A stretch of DNA of 64,000 bases, taken from Cognatazoarcus sp050303815. Its GTDB lineage: Bacteria > Pseudomonadota > Gammaproteobacteria > Burkholderiales > Rhodocyclaceae. The DNA is taken from NCBI GenBank assembly GCA_050303815.1, contig JBNLCM010000182.1, positions 1 to 64,000 of the forward strand, given 5' to 3'. The notes beneath the pieces are model-generated. The model ran no database searches. It saw only the letters and a list, made by a program, of their open reading frames with translations, and had not been told where the DNA came from. The first letter of the stretch is position 1; every line of letters starts with the position of its first letter. This document shows, in pieces, positions 26,548-35,094 of the stretch. A program made the translations under genes and the position numbers.

Positions 26548-28604
26548 ACGCCCCCGACCTGCCGCGGGCGGGCAGCGCCAGCGCCGGCCTGCGCGCGCCC
26601 TGGAACGATCTGGACGATCCTGCCTTGCTGGCCCACTTCGCCGGCGAGCGAGCGGTCCGCTTCTTCCCGGTCGCCGACCCGGACGAGACCCGCCCCGACA
26701 AGATCGACGCCCTGCTCGAAAGTGACTTCGAGTTCAATGGCGAGACCTACACGCTCCCCGACCCGGTGGCCTGGCTGGACAATCCCAGCGAGGACGTCGA
26801 ATGGCACATCCTGCTTCACAAGTTCTACTACGCCGTGGGACTCGGCATGCGCTGGGCCGAAACGAGCGATCAGCGCTATGTCGATCGCTGGCAGACCCTG
26901 CTCGCCGGCTGGATCGACGTCACCCCGCCCGGCTTCATTGCCGCCGACGTCACGGGTCGCCGCGTCCAGAACTGGATCTACAGCTATTACCACTTCGTGG
27001 TCCGCGGCGGCCGGACACCGGTCGACCCGGCCTTTCACCGGCGCTTCCTGGCATCGCTGTCCGAACAGGTCGACTTTCTGTGCGAGCACCTGACTCCGGC
27101 GCGCAACCACCGTACCCTCGAGCTCTACGCGATCTTTCTGGCCTCGGTGGTGTTTCCCGAGTTCACCCGCGCCGCCGACTGGCGCGAGTTCGCGCTCACC
27201 CGCCTGGTCGAGAACATCCAGTCCGATCTGCTGCCCGACGGCGTCCACATCGAGCTGTCCACCGACTACCACCAGCTGGTTATCAAGAACTACCTCAACG
27301 TCCGGCGCCTGGCCGCCCTCAACGAGATCGAGGTCGCGCCCGAGATGGACGAGGCGCTGCTGCGCGGCCTGGTCTTCTGCCAGCACGCGCACAAGCCCGA
27401 CGGCGACATCCCCAGCCTCTCCGACGGTGACAGCCGAAGCTTCCTCGAGCTGCTCGACATCGGCGCCGACCTCTACGGCCGCGAGGACTTCCGCTACGTG
27501 GCCACGGCAGGTCGCGACGGGACTCCACCGTCGCGCACCGTCGCCCACTTTCCTGACGGCGGCTACACCGTGGTCCGGGATCACTGGGGCACGGGCGGGC
27601 GACGCTACACCGACGCCCAGTACCTCGTCTTCGACTGCGGCCCGCTAGGCGCCGGCAACCATGGCCATTTCGACTGCCTGAGCTTTGAACTGGCCGCCTT
27701 CGGCCGCTCTCTGGTCGTCGATCCGGGGCGATACACCTACTCCGAGGCCGGCGACGTCAACTGGCGTGTGCGTTTTCGCAGCACCGAAGCCCACAACACG
27801 GTCTGCGTCGACGGCCAGAACCAGACCCTCTACCTGCCGCGTCCGGTCAAGGATGCGACCCGCCACCCGCGCGGCGCCATCCGGCACAAGATCGCAGGCC
27901 CCCCGCCGGAGGCCACGCTGCACGAGCTGGTCGAACACCCCGACCTGGTCCTGATGCACGGGAGCGCCCGCAGCCATGTCTACGACGCCGTCCACACCCG
28001 GCGCATCCTCTTCGTCGATGGCAGCTACTGGATCGTCTCGGACTGGCTCGATGCCCCGACCCGGCACCACTACGCGCTGCGCTTCCAGCTCGGCGAGGCC
28101 GCCCAGGGGCGGGTCGAGCAGGCGCGCGGCAGCGCACCCCTGCTGCGCAGCCCGGGGCTTCTGGTGGCCCAGCCCGAAGACCCGGCGGTGCGCTTCACGC
28201 TGGAATCGAGCTGGGTGTCGGCCCGCTACGGCGAGAAGCTGGCCGCCCCGCGGCTGTGCTTCCACGCGGCCGAGCGCCGCGTGGCGTTCGACACCGTGCT
28301 GCTGCCCTGGGAGGCGCGCACGCCGCCGCTGACCGTCAAGCGCCTCGCCGTGGACAGTCCTGCGCCCGATGCACCGGCGGCCGGCGCCATCACGATCGAG
28401 GCCGAGGTCGGGGGCACGAGCTTCCGCGATCTCTGGTTCCACGTGCACGGCGGCGAGAGCGGTCGCTGGCAGTTCGACGGCTATGACTTCACCGGCCGCT
28501 GGCTGTGGTTGCGCGAAGACGGCAGCGGCCGGATCACCCAGAGCCGGGCGAGCCGTGGGGCCCGCCTCGCCTACCGCGGCCTCGACGTTCCGCTCGAGGC
28601 GTGA
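26544..28604 (+). CDS. Heparinase II/III-family polysaccharide lyase
   Basis: A 686-residue protein with an all-alpha N-terminal toroid (about 60-330) and a beta-sandwich C-terminal half. Family hallmarks are NHGHFDCLSFELAAFG and STEAHNTVCVDGQNQ, which hold the catalytic and metal-site His/Tyr region of heparinase II/III and alginate lyases. No signal peptide is present, so it is probably cytoplasmic unless exported another way. In glycan-synthesis loci such proteins either trim uronic-acid polymers or have unknown assembly roles. Presence here suggests that the product contains uronic acids. Start ATGA overlap with the upstream stop. Confidence 0.85.
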   Translation: MNAPDLPRAGSASAGLRAPWNDLDDPALLAHFAGERAVRFFPVADPDETRPDKIDALLESDFEFNGETYTLPDPVAWLDNPSEDVEWHILLHKFYYAVGLGMRWAETSDQRYVDRWQTLLAGWIDVTPPGFIAADVTGRRVQNWIYSYYHFVVRGGRTPVDPAFHRRFLASLSEQVDFLCEHLTPARNHRTLELYAIFLASVVFPEFTRAADWREFALTRLVENIQSDLLPDGVHIELSTDYHQLVIKNYLNVRRLAALNEIEVAPEMDEALLRGLVFCQHAHKPDGDIPSLSDGDSRSFLELLDIGADLYGREDFRYVATAGRDGTPPSRTVAHFPDGGYTVVRDHWGTGGRRYTDAQYLVFDCGPLGAGNHGHFDCLSFELAAFGRSLVVDPGRYTYSEAGDVNWRVRFRSTEAHNTVCVDGQNQTLYLPRPVKDATRHPRGAIRHKIAGPPPEATLHELVEHPDLVLMHGSARSHVYDAVHTRRILFVDGSYWIVSDWLDAPTRHHYALRFQLGEAAQGRVEQARGSAPLLRSPGLLVAQPEDPAVRFTLESSWVSARYGEKLAAPRLCFHAAERRVAFDTVLLPWEARTPPLTVKRLAVDSPAPDAPAAGAITIEAEVGGTSFRDLWFHVHGGESGRWQFDGYDFTGRWLWLREDGSGRITQSRASRGARLAYRGLDVPLEA

Positions 28605-28606
28605 TC

Positions 28607-29977
28607 ATGAATACCACCGCCCTGCCGCGCGACCCCCGCCTGCCACAGCTCACGCGGGCGGTCGATGCGCAGGCCATGCAGCACGTCTTCGAGGTGGCGC
28701 TCCGCGAGTACGGTGTCCAGCGCGTCACCGGGTGCGAGGTGGAGCGGATCAAGTACCGACCGGGGCGCAACTGCACGGTGTCCTACCGCCTCGAAATCCG
28801 CGACGAGCGCCTCGGCTGTCACTACATCCAGCGGGTTGCCGGCCGTTTCTGCGGCCCCGGCGAGGCGGCCCGCCGACACGCGCGCAACGCCGGACGCGTC
28901 ACGCTCGCGAGCCGCTGCGGCCTGCCCTCGTTGCTGGTGCCGAGCCTGGAGTTCTTCGCCTGGTTCCTCCCCAATGACCCGAAGCTGACGTCGCTGCCGA
29001 TCCTGGTCGAGGCCATACGGGAGGGCGGCAGCCCCTTGTCAGAAGCCCTCGCGGTCATGACCGGCGAAGCCGAGGTCGCGCTCGATCTGAGCGCGGCCCT
29101 GGTCCAGTACGTGCCCGAGTCCCGCGCCTGTGCGCGCTTTGACGTCGCGCTGGCGAACGGCCGGCGCGTGCGGCTGTTCGCCAAACTCGACCGGGACAAC
29201 GGCGGTCAGGCGACCCACCGTCTGATGGAGGCCCTGTCGGGTAGCGAGGCCAGTCGCAGCGGACGCCTGCGCACGCCGCGCTCCCTGCTCTGGCAACCGG
29301 ACACCGGGCTGCACTGGCAGGCCGCCCTGCCCGGCCGGCCGCTGTTCGACTGCCATCCGGACTGCCCCCCCTGGCTCGGTGCGGAGGTCGGCGCCCTGAT
29401 GGCAGCCCTGCACGACACGCCGATCCCCGACACGCGACCGTCCGGGCCCGATCTGCTGCAGAGCCAGCCGGGCGCGTGCGCGGCGCTGCTCGCGCGGGTC
29501 GAACCCGCCTGGGGGCCGTCGCTCGATCGCCTGCTGGCGCGGCTCGAGCAGCAGCTGCCGGCTGCCCGCACGCTGCCCCAGGCCACGCTGCACGGCGACC
29601 TTCACCCCCGCAATCTGTTGCTCGACGGCGACCGCCTCAGCCTGATCGACCTCGACAGCGTTCGGCGGGGCCCCGCCGTGCTCGAACTGGGCGCCTGGAT
29701 CGCCGGCAACCTGGATCGCGCACTGCTCTCTGGCGCATCGCTCGAGGCCGTCCAGGAGACCGCGGCCGCGATGCTCGACCGCTACGTCCGGGAATCCCGC
29801 CAGCCGGTCCCACCTCCGCTGGTGGCCTGGGCCACCGCGCGAGCCCTGCTGTGCGAGCGCGCCAGCCGAGGCGTTGCCAACCTCAAGCCGGGCCGCTTCG
29901 AGCGGGTACCTGCCCTGCTGTCCCTGGCCAACCTGATCGCGGAGCAGGGGGCACTCGACATCCCCCTGCCGGTGTGA
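28607..29977 (+). CDS. APH-fold phosphotransferase 1
   Basis: A 456-residue protein of the aminoglycoside-phosphotransferase/choline-kinase superfamily. The catalytic loop is HGDLHPRN (His329, Asp331, Asn336) and the metal motif is IDLDS; the N-lobe carries KYRPGRNCTVSYRLE. In this context it is unlikely to be a resistance enzyme; a sugar or lipid-carrier kinase in glycan assembly is more plausible. Its ATG is two bases after the preceding stop. The next gene is a second, more divergent member, so the pair may act as a heterodimer or in sequence. Confidence 0.75.
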   Translation: MNTTALPRDPRLPQLTRAVDAQAMQHVFEVALREYGVQRVTGCEVERIKYRPGRNCTVSYRLEIRDERLGCHYIQRVAGRFCGPGEAARRHARNAGRVTLASRCGLPSLLVPSLEFFAWFLPNDPKLTSLPILVEAIREGGSPLSEALAVMTGEAEVALDLSAALVQYVPESRACARFDVALANGRRVRLFAKLDRDNGGQATHRLMEALSGSEASRSGRLRTPRSLLWQPDTGLHWQAALPGRPLFDCHPDCPPWLGAEVGALMAALHDTPIPDTRPSGPDLLQSQPGACAALLARVEPAWGPSLDRLLARLEQQLPAARTLPQATLHGDLHPRNLLLDGDRLSLIDLDSVRRGPAVLELGAWIAGNLDRALLSGASLEAVQETAAAMLDRYVRESRQPVPPPLVAWATARALLCERASRGVANLKPGRFERVPALLSLANLIAEQGALDIPLPV

Positions 29978-29981
29978 GCCC

Positions 29982-31313
29982 ATGGAAGCCCTTCTTGCCC
30001 CCTACCTGGACGATGCCACCGCGGCAGAAGCCCTGAGCCAGGCCCTGCCCGGTTTCCGCGACGGTCCGTGGGAGATCCTGGACTGCCGGGTCGCGCAGAC
30101 CCGTCGCCGCGTCTCGCGTCGGCTGCTGTCCGACGGCGGCCTCTGGCTCGGCGTGGTCTGGCGGCTGCAGGTCCGCGAACGCAGCACGGCCCGCCAGGGC
30201 GTGCAGTGGCTGTACGGGCGCTTTCATCGCGGCAACCGGCTGCCCGCCGGCTGGCTCGAGGAGGCGGCGCAGGCCTGCGCCATGCCGGATTTCGGTCGGC
30301 CTGCGGAGGTGCTGCCGGCGCTGGGCCTCGTGATCTGGACGCTGCCCAACGACCCTGGCATCCGCAAGCTGCCCGCCTTCCTGGATGCGACCGCGCTGGC
30401 GCGCCACCTGCCCCCCGCGCTGGTGCCCGATGACGGCACGGTCGTCGAGGCATCCATCGTCCGCCACGAGCCCGAAGAACACTGCACCGCGCGCTTTCGT
30501 ACGCGCCAGGCGGGGCAGACGACCGATTTCTTCGGCAAGTGCTATGCCGGTGAGCGATGGCGCGACGCACGCGACGGTCTCGACGCGCTCTGGCAGCAGT
30601 CGCTCAACGATCCGCGCGCCTTCGCGATCGGCCGCCCCTTGGGCGCCAGCGCCCACCTCGGCGCGCTGTGGCAACTCGAGGTCCGGGGCACGCCGCTCGC
30701 CGACGAACTGCTGTTGCCGGACGGACGCTGGCGCGTCGAGGAGCTCGCGACCGCGCTGGTCGCCTTCCAGCGCGGCGGGCCTCGCCAGGGCGCACGTCAG
30801 CTCCCGGCCGCCGACCTGGCCCTGGCAACCAAGTGGCGCAAGAAGCTGGTGCTCGCTGCGCCCGAACTCGCCGACGCCGCCGATCCGGTCATCTCGCTGC
30901 TGCAGCGCCAGCCCGATCCGGGGCACGCCGAGGTGTCCGTACATGGCGACTTCCATGTGGACCAGATGCTGTGGACCGGTCGCCGCATCGCCCTCTTCGA
31001 CTACGACAACCTCGCCATCGGCTCGCCCATGCGCGACCTGGCGGACTGCATCAGCCAGATGCTGTGCCGCGACGACGACGGCGACTGGACGACGGTGGCC
31101 TGGCGGATGATGGATGCCTATCGCCGTCAGGGCACCGAAGACTACGACCCGGCAGCCTTCGACTGGTATCTGCGCCTGATGCTGATGCGCAAGGCCTATA
31201 GCTTCCTGGTACGCGCGCGGGCGGGCTGGCAGCGGCGTGCCGAGAACGCCCTGCTGCTGGCGCTGGCGGGCATGACCGCGCTGCCGCCGGTGCTCGACCG
31301 GGCCGCCGCATGA
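29982..31313 (+). CDS. APH-fold phosphotransferase 2, divergent active site
   Basis: A 443-residue member of the same superfamily as the previous gene. The catalytic loop reads HGDFHVDQ (His321, Asp323, Gln328), so the metal-binding Asn is replaced by Gln; the second metal motif is FDYDN. This may mean altered metal use, weak activity or a regulatory pseudokinase. It starts four bases after the preceding stop and overlaps the ABC exporter by 4 bp. Tandem APH proteins inside a glycan export operon are unusual; the substrate cannot be inferred. Confidence 0.75.
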   Translation: MEALLAPYLDDATAAEALSQALPGFRDGPWEILDCRVAQTRRRVSRRLLSDGGLWLGVVWRLQVRERSTARQGVQWLYGRFHRGNRLPAGWLEEAAQACAMPDFGRPAEVLPALGLVIWTLPNDPGIRKLPAFLDATALARHLPPALVPDDGTVVEASIVRHEPEEHCTARFRTRQAGQTTDFFGKCYAGERWRDARDGLDALWQQSLNDPRAFAIGRPLGASAHLGALWQLEVRGTPLADELLLPDGRWRVEELATALVAFQRGGPRQGARQLPAADLALATKWRKKLVLAAPELADAADPVISLLQRQPDPGHAEVSVHGDFHVDQMLWTGRRIALFDYDNLAIGSPMRDLADCISQMLCRDDDGDWTTVAWRMMDAYRRQGTEDYDPAAFDWYLRLMLMRKAYSFLVRARAGWQRRAENALLLALAGMTALPPVLDRAAA

Positions 31314-33133
31314 ACGCCCCCGTCAACACCGCGGCAGGCGGCGCGTGTCGTCCGTCGATCCGCATGCCCGCCCGCTTCCGCCGCATCATCCTCGGCGCAC
31401 TCGCCGAGATGAAGCTGCCGCTGGCCGTGGCGGTGCTGGCACTGGCCGGCGTCATGGCCATGAGCCTGCTGGCGCCCTGGCCGCTGAAGATCATCTTCGA
31501 CCACGTGCTGCTCGAGAAGCCGCTCCCCGACGCCCTCAACCTGCTCGAGCCGGTGATCGTCCGCGGCCAGTGGTTCGCCCTGTGCACGATGGCAGGCGCG
31601 ATCGGCGTCATCGCGCTCTTTGCCGCGATCTTCGCCTACCTGCAGGTCTTCGCCACGGCCAAGGTCGGGCACTACATCACCTACTGCCTGCGCAGCGAGC
31701 TCTTCGCGCACCTGCAGCGCCTGTCCCTGTCCTTCCACCAACGTACCCGCAGTGGCGAGCTGATCACCAAGGTGGCATCCGACACCAACCTGCTGCGCGA
31801 CATGTTCGCGGAGTGGTCACTGACCTTTGCGGCCCACTTCCTGACCCTGATCGCCATGCTGGCCGTGATGTTCGCAATCAACTGGCGCCTCGCGCTGGTG
31901 GTGGCCACCTCGCTGCCGCCCCTGCTGGCGCTGATCTACTTCCTGAACAAGCGGGTCAAGGCCTCGGTGCGTGCCCAGCGCAAGTACGAGGGCGCGATGA
32001 CTTCGCGCCTGAACGAGGTGCTCTCCTCGATGCTCCTCGTCCAGGCCTTCGGCCGGCAAAGCTTCGAGGAGCGCCGATTCCAGGAGGAGATCGAGGGCAA
32101 CTTCCACTCGGGCGTCCGGACCGCGCGCAACGCCGGCGCCATTACCCGCGCCATCGTGCTGGTCTCGGCCATCGGCACGGCGATCACCGTACTGGTCGGG
32201 GCCTGGCAAGTGCTCGAGGGGCAACTTACGCCGGGCGAGCTGTTGATCTTCCTGGCCTACGTGCAGAGCCTCTACAAGCCGGTGAAGGACCTGGGCCGGC
32301 TGTCGGCCAAGTTCTCCCGCGCGACGGTCAGCGCCGGCCGGATCGGCGAGATCCTCGCCACCGAGCCCGACGCGGTGGACGAGACAGGGGCGCTCGACAT
32401 CGGCAGCCCGGCCGGCGAGATCATCTTCGAGGACGTCTGCTTCGGCTACCGGGAGGGTCGACCCGTCGTCGACCACGTCTCGTTCCGCATCGCGCCGGGA
32501 GAGCGGGTCGCCCTGGTCGGGCCATCCGGCGCCGGCAAATCGACGCTGCTCTCGCTGCTGCTGCGCCTGTACGAACCCGACCAGGGCCGGATCACCATCG
32601 ATGGCATCGACATTCGGCGATTCACGCGGGACAGCCTGCGCAACCAGATCGGCATCGTGCTGCAGGAGAACATCCTGTTCGGCGTCTCGGTCCGCGAGAA
32701 CATCGCCTACGGCTGCCCCGGCGCCAGCGATGCGGCCATCCAGGCGGCGGCCCGTGCGGCGCGCGCCCACGAGTTCATCGTCGACCTGCCCGATGGCTAC
32801 GACACGGAACTGGGCGAGCGGGGCGCCAGCCTGTCGGGCGGCCAGCGACAGCGGATCTGCCTGGCGCGGGCTCTCGTCAAGGCGCCCGCCATCCTGGTGA
32901 TGGACGAGCCGACCTCGGCCGTGGACGCCGTGTCTGCCCGTCTGATCAACGAATCCGTGGCGCGCGTGCATGCGGGTCGCTCGCTGCTGGTCATCGCTCA
33001 CGACTACGCGGACATGAGCGGCTACGACCGCATCCTGGTGATGAAGGACGGGCGGCTGGTCGAATCCGGCCGCCACGACAACCTGATGGAGGCCAAAGGC
33101 GCCTACCTGGCGCTGGTGGAACGCCGTGCCTAA
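31310..33133 (+). CDS. MsbA-like ABC exporter, fused permease and ATPase
   Basis: A 607-residue half-transporter. Six membrane helices lie in residues 20-310, followed by an ATPase domain with Walker A GPSGAGKST, signature LSGGQRQR, Walker B ILVMDEPTSA and a switch His in VIAHD. Such homodimers flip lipid-linked substrates or export glycans and peptides across the inner membrane. As the only transporter in this operon, it is the probable flippase for the glycan or glycolipid made by the four transferases. It overlaps genes on both sides by 4-8 bp. Confidence 0.88.
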   Translation: MNAPVNTAAGGACRPSIRMPARFRRIILGALAEMKLPLAVAVLALAGVMAMSLLAPWPLKIIFDHVLLEKPLPDALNLLEPVIVRGQWFALCTMAGAIGVIALFAAIFAYLQVFATAKVGHYITYCLRSELFAHLQRLSLSFHQRTRSGELITKVASDTNLLRDMFAEWSLTFAAHFLTLIAMLAVMFAINWRLALVVATSLPPLLALIYFLNKRVKASVRAQRKYEGAMTSRLNEVLSSMLLVQAFGRQSFEERRFQEEIEGNFHSGVRTARNAGAITRAIVLVSAIGTAITVLVGAWQVLEGQLTPGELLIFLAYVQSLYKPVKDLGRLSAKFSRATVSAGRIGEILATEPDAVDETGALDIGSPAGEIIFEDVCFGYREGRPVVDHVSFRIAPGERVALVGPSGAGKSTLLSLLLRLYEPDQGRITIDGIDIRRFTRDSLRNQIGIVLQENILFGVSVRENIAYGCPGASDAAIQAAARAARAHEFIVDLPDGYDTELGERGASLSGGQRQRICLARALVKAPAILVMDEPTSAVDAVSARLINESVARVHAGRSLLVIAHDYADMSGYDRILVMKDGRLVESGRHDNLMEAKGAYLALVERRA

Positions 33134-34337
33134 TTCCCTGCCTGCTCCCCGCCCCGACCGCCGACCGGTCCTGCTCTTCTACTGCCAGCACTCGCTCGGC
33201 ATCGGCCACCTGACCCGGAGCTTCGCGCTCACGCGCGCGCTCGTCGACACCTTCCGGATCATCTTCCTGAACGGCGGTCCGATCCCCGATGGCGTGCCGA
33301 TTCCGGCGGACATCGAGATGATCGACCTGCCGCCCCTCGGCATGGACGACGGCCACAACCTGGTCAGCCGGGAGCGCGGCCGCAGCGTCGCCGACGCCCG
33401 GCTGCGCCGGCGCGAACGGATGCTCGACGCCGTCGCGACCTATCGCCCGGCGATCCTGCTGGTCGAGCTCTTTCCCTTCGGCCGCAAGAAGTTCGCCGGC
33501 GAGATCCTGCCGATGATTCGCGCGGCCCGCCGCCAGGCCGAGCCGGCCCGCGTGGTGTGCAGCCTGCGCGACATCCTGGTGGACGCGCGCCGCGACCAGC
33601 AGCACCACGACGACCGCGCGTGCTGGCTAGCGAACCGCTACTTTGACGCGATCCTGGTCCACTCCGACCCGGCCTTCGCCCGCATCGACGAAAGTTTCCG
33701 GCCCCGCAAGCCCCTGTCCGTGCCGGTGCACTACACCGGCTACGTCGTGCCGCGGCGCCCCCTGGAATCGCCCGCCGAACGGGGCGACACCATCCTGGTC
33801 TCGGCCGGCGGCGGCATCGTCGGCGCCCCACTCTTTACCGCGGCGCTCGAGGCGCACGCCCGCCTGTGGCCCGAACTCCATCTGCCGATGCGCGTGATCG
33901 CCGGGCCCTTCCTGCCCGAGTCCGACTGGTTCAACCTGCGGCGCATGGCTGCCGGCATGCCCGGTGTCGAGCTGGTCCGCCACGTTCCGGACATGGTGGC
34001 CGAGATGCGCCGGGCAAGGCTCTCGATCAGCCAGTGCGGCTACAACACCGCCCTCGACCTGATCGTGTCGCAGGTACCGGCACTGCTCGTCCCCTACGCC
34101 ACCAGCGGCGAGAACGAGCAGACCCGGCGCGCCGAGGCCCTGAGCGCGTTGGGTGCGGCCCATCACCTGCCGGCGGGCGAACTCGATCCACCGCGGCTGG
34201 CCGCCGCCATGATCGATGCGCTGTCCTTCACCCCAACCCCCGCCGCCCTGCAGCTAGACGGCGCCCGGCGCGCCGCCGAGCGGATGCAGGCGCTGGCCGC
34301 AGGCAAGCCCACCCCGGAGGCAGCCCCCCATGGATGA
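33126..34337 (+). CDS. MurG-like glycosyltransferase, second copy
   Basis: A 403-residue GT-B enzyme homologous to the first gene of the operon: VLLFYCQHSLGIGHLTRSFA at the N-terminus and SISQCGYNTALDLIVSQVPA with NEQTRRAEAL in the donor domain. The acceptor domain differs, so the two copies probably add different residues or act on different acceptors. It overlaps the ABC gene by 8 bp and the deacetylase gene by 8 bp. Cytoplasmic or membrane-peripheral location is expected. Confidence 0.8.
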   Translation: MPNSLPAPRPDRRPVLLFYCQHSLGIGHLTRSFALTRALVDTFRIIFLNGGPIPDGVPIPADIEMIDLPPLGMDDGHNLVSRERGRSVADARLRRRERMLDAVATYRPAILLVELFPFGRKKFAGEILPMIRAARRQAEPARVVCSLRDILVDARRDQQHHDDRACWLANRYFDAILVHSDPAFARIDESFRPRKPLSVPVHYTGYVVPRRPLESPAERGDTILVSAGGGIVGAPLFTAALEAHARLWPELHLPMRVIAGPFLPESDWFNLRRMAAGMPGVELVRHVPDMVAEMRRARLSISQCGYNTALDLIVSQVPALLVPYATSGENEQTRRAEALSALGAAHHLPAGELDPPRLAAAMIDALSFTPTPAALQLDGARRAAERMQALAAGKPTPEAAPHG

Positions 34338-35094
34338 GCGACTCCGCCCCGTCGCCACGGTGCTGGCCCAGCGCACCACGCCCTGTACGGTGTTCTTCCG
34401 GGACGACGACGCTGGCTGGGAGGACGCCCGCCTGTTCGCCCTGCTCGACGTTTTCGAGCGCCACTGTGTTCCGGTCGATCTGGCGGTGATCCCGGCTGCC
34501 CTGACGCCCGCGCTGGCGCGCGCGCTGCTCCAGCGCATGGCGCGCACCGGCCAGGGTGGCCTCGGCGTTCACCAGCATGGCTTCGCCCACCTCAACCACG
34601 AGGCCGAGGGGCGCAAGTGCGAGTTCGGCCCGTCCCGCAGCTTCGATGAGCAGCTGGCCTGCCTCGAGCAGGGCCACGCACTGCTCGCCGCCAGCTTCGG
34701 CACCATGGCGGACCGCATCTTCACCCCGCCGTGGAATCGCTGCACGGCCGACACGGCGCAGGCGCTCGCCCACCTCGGCTTCGAGGCCCTGTCCCGCGAC
34801 CACACCGCCAGGCCGATCGACGACATGCCATTGCGCGAGATCCCGGTGGCGGTCGACTGGTGCAAGTTGCGCCCTCCCGGCAGCTCGAGTGACGCGCTCG
34901 TGCACCGGATTGCGGGGCGCGTCGCCGAGGCCGAGGTGTGCGGCATCATGCTGCACCACGCGGTCATGGATGCGGTCGACCTGGACGTTCTGGATAGCCT
35001 GCTCCCCCTGTTGCGCGAGCATCCCCATTGCCGCTGCGCGCCGATGTCGTCCCTGCTCGACGACACGATGGGGCTGACGGCGCACGCGGCATGA
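34330..35094 (+). CDS. Polysaccharide deacetylase-like (NodB fold) protein
   Basis: A 254-residue carbohydrate-esterase-4-like protein. The metal-site Asp region appears as FFRDDDAGW and the His pair as HQHGFAHLNH; FTPPWNRCT corresponds to the catalytic-arm loop and MLHHAVMD to the terminal His motif. Members remove N-acetyl groups from amino sugars. No signal peptide is visible, so deacetylation could occur on lipid-linked precursors in the cytoplasm, or export may be unconventional. The stop overlaps the next start as ATGA. Confidence 0.78.
   Translation: MDERLRPVATVLAQRTTPCTVFFRDDDAGWEDARLFALLDVFERHCVPVDLAVIPAALTPALARALLQRMARTGQGGLGVHQHGFAHLNHEAEGRKCEFGPSRSFDEQLACLEQGHALLAASFGTMADRIFTPPWNRCTADTAQALAHLGFEALSRDHTARPIDDMPLREIPVAVDWCKLRPPGSSSDALVHRIAGRVAEAEVCGIMLHHAVMDAVDLDVLDSLLPLLREHPHCRCAPMSSLLDDTMGLTAHAA

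Noticed and set aside
28607..31313. Aminoglycoside resistance genes
   Set aside because: Both proteins have the APH fold but are longer than resistance enzymes and are embedded in an overlapping glycan operon; a biosynthetic role fits better.
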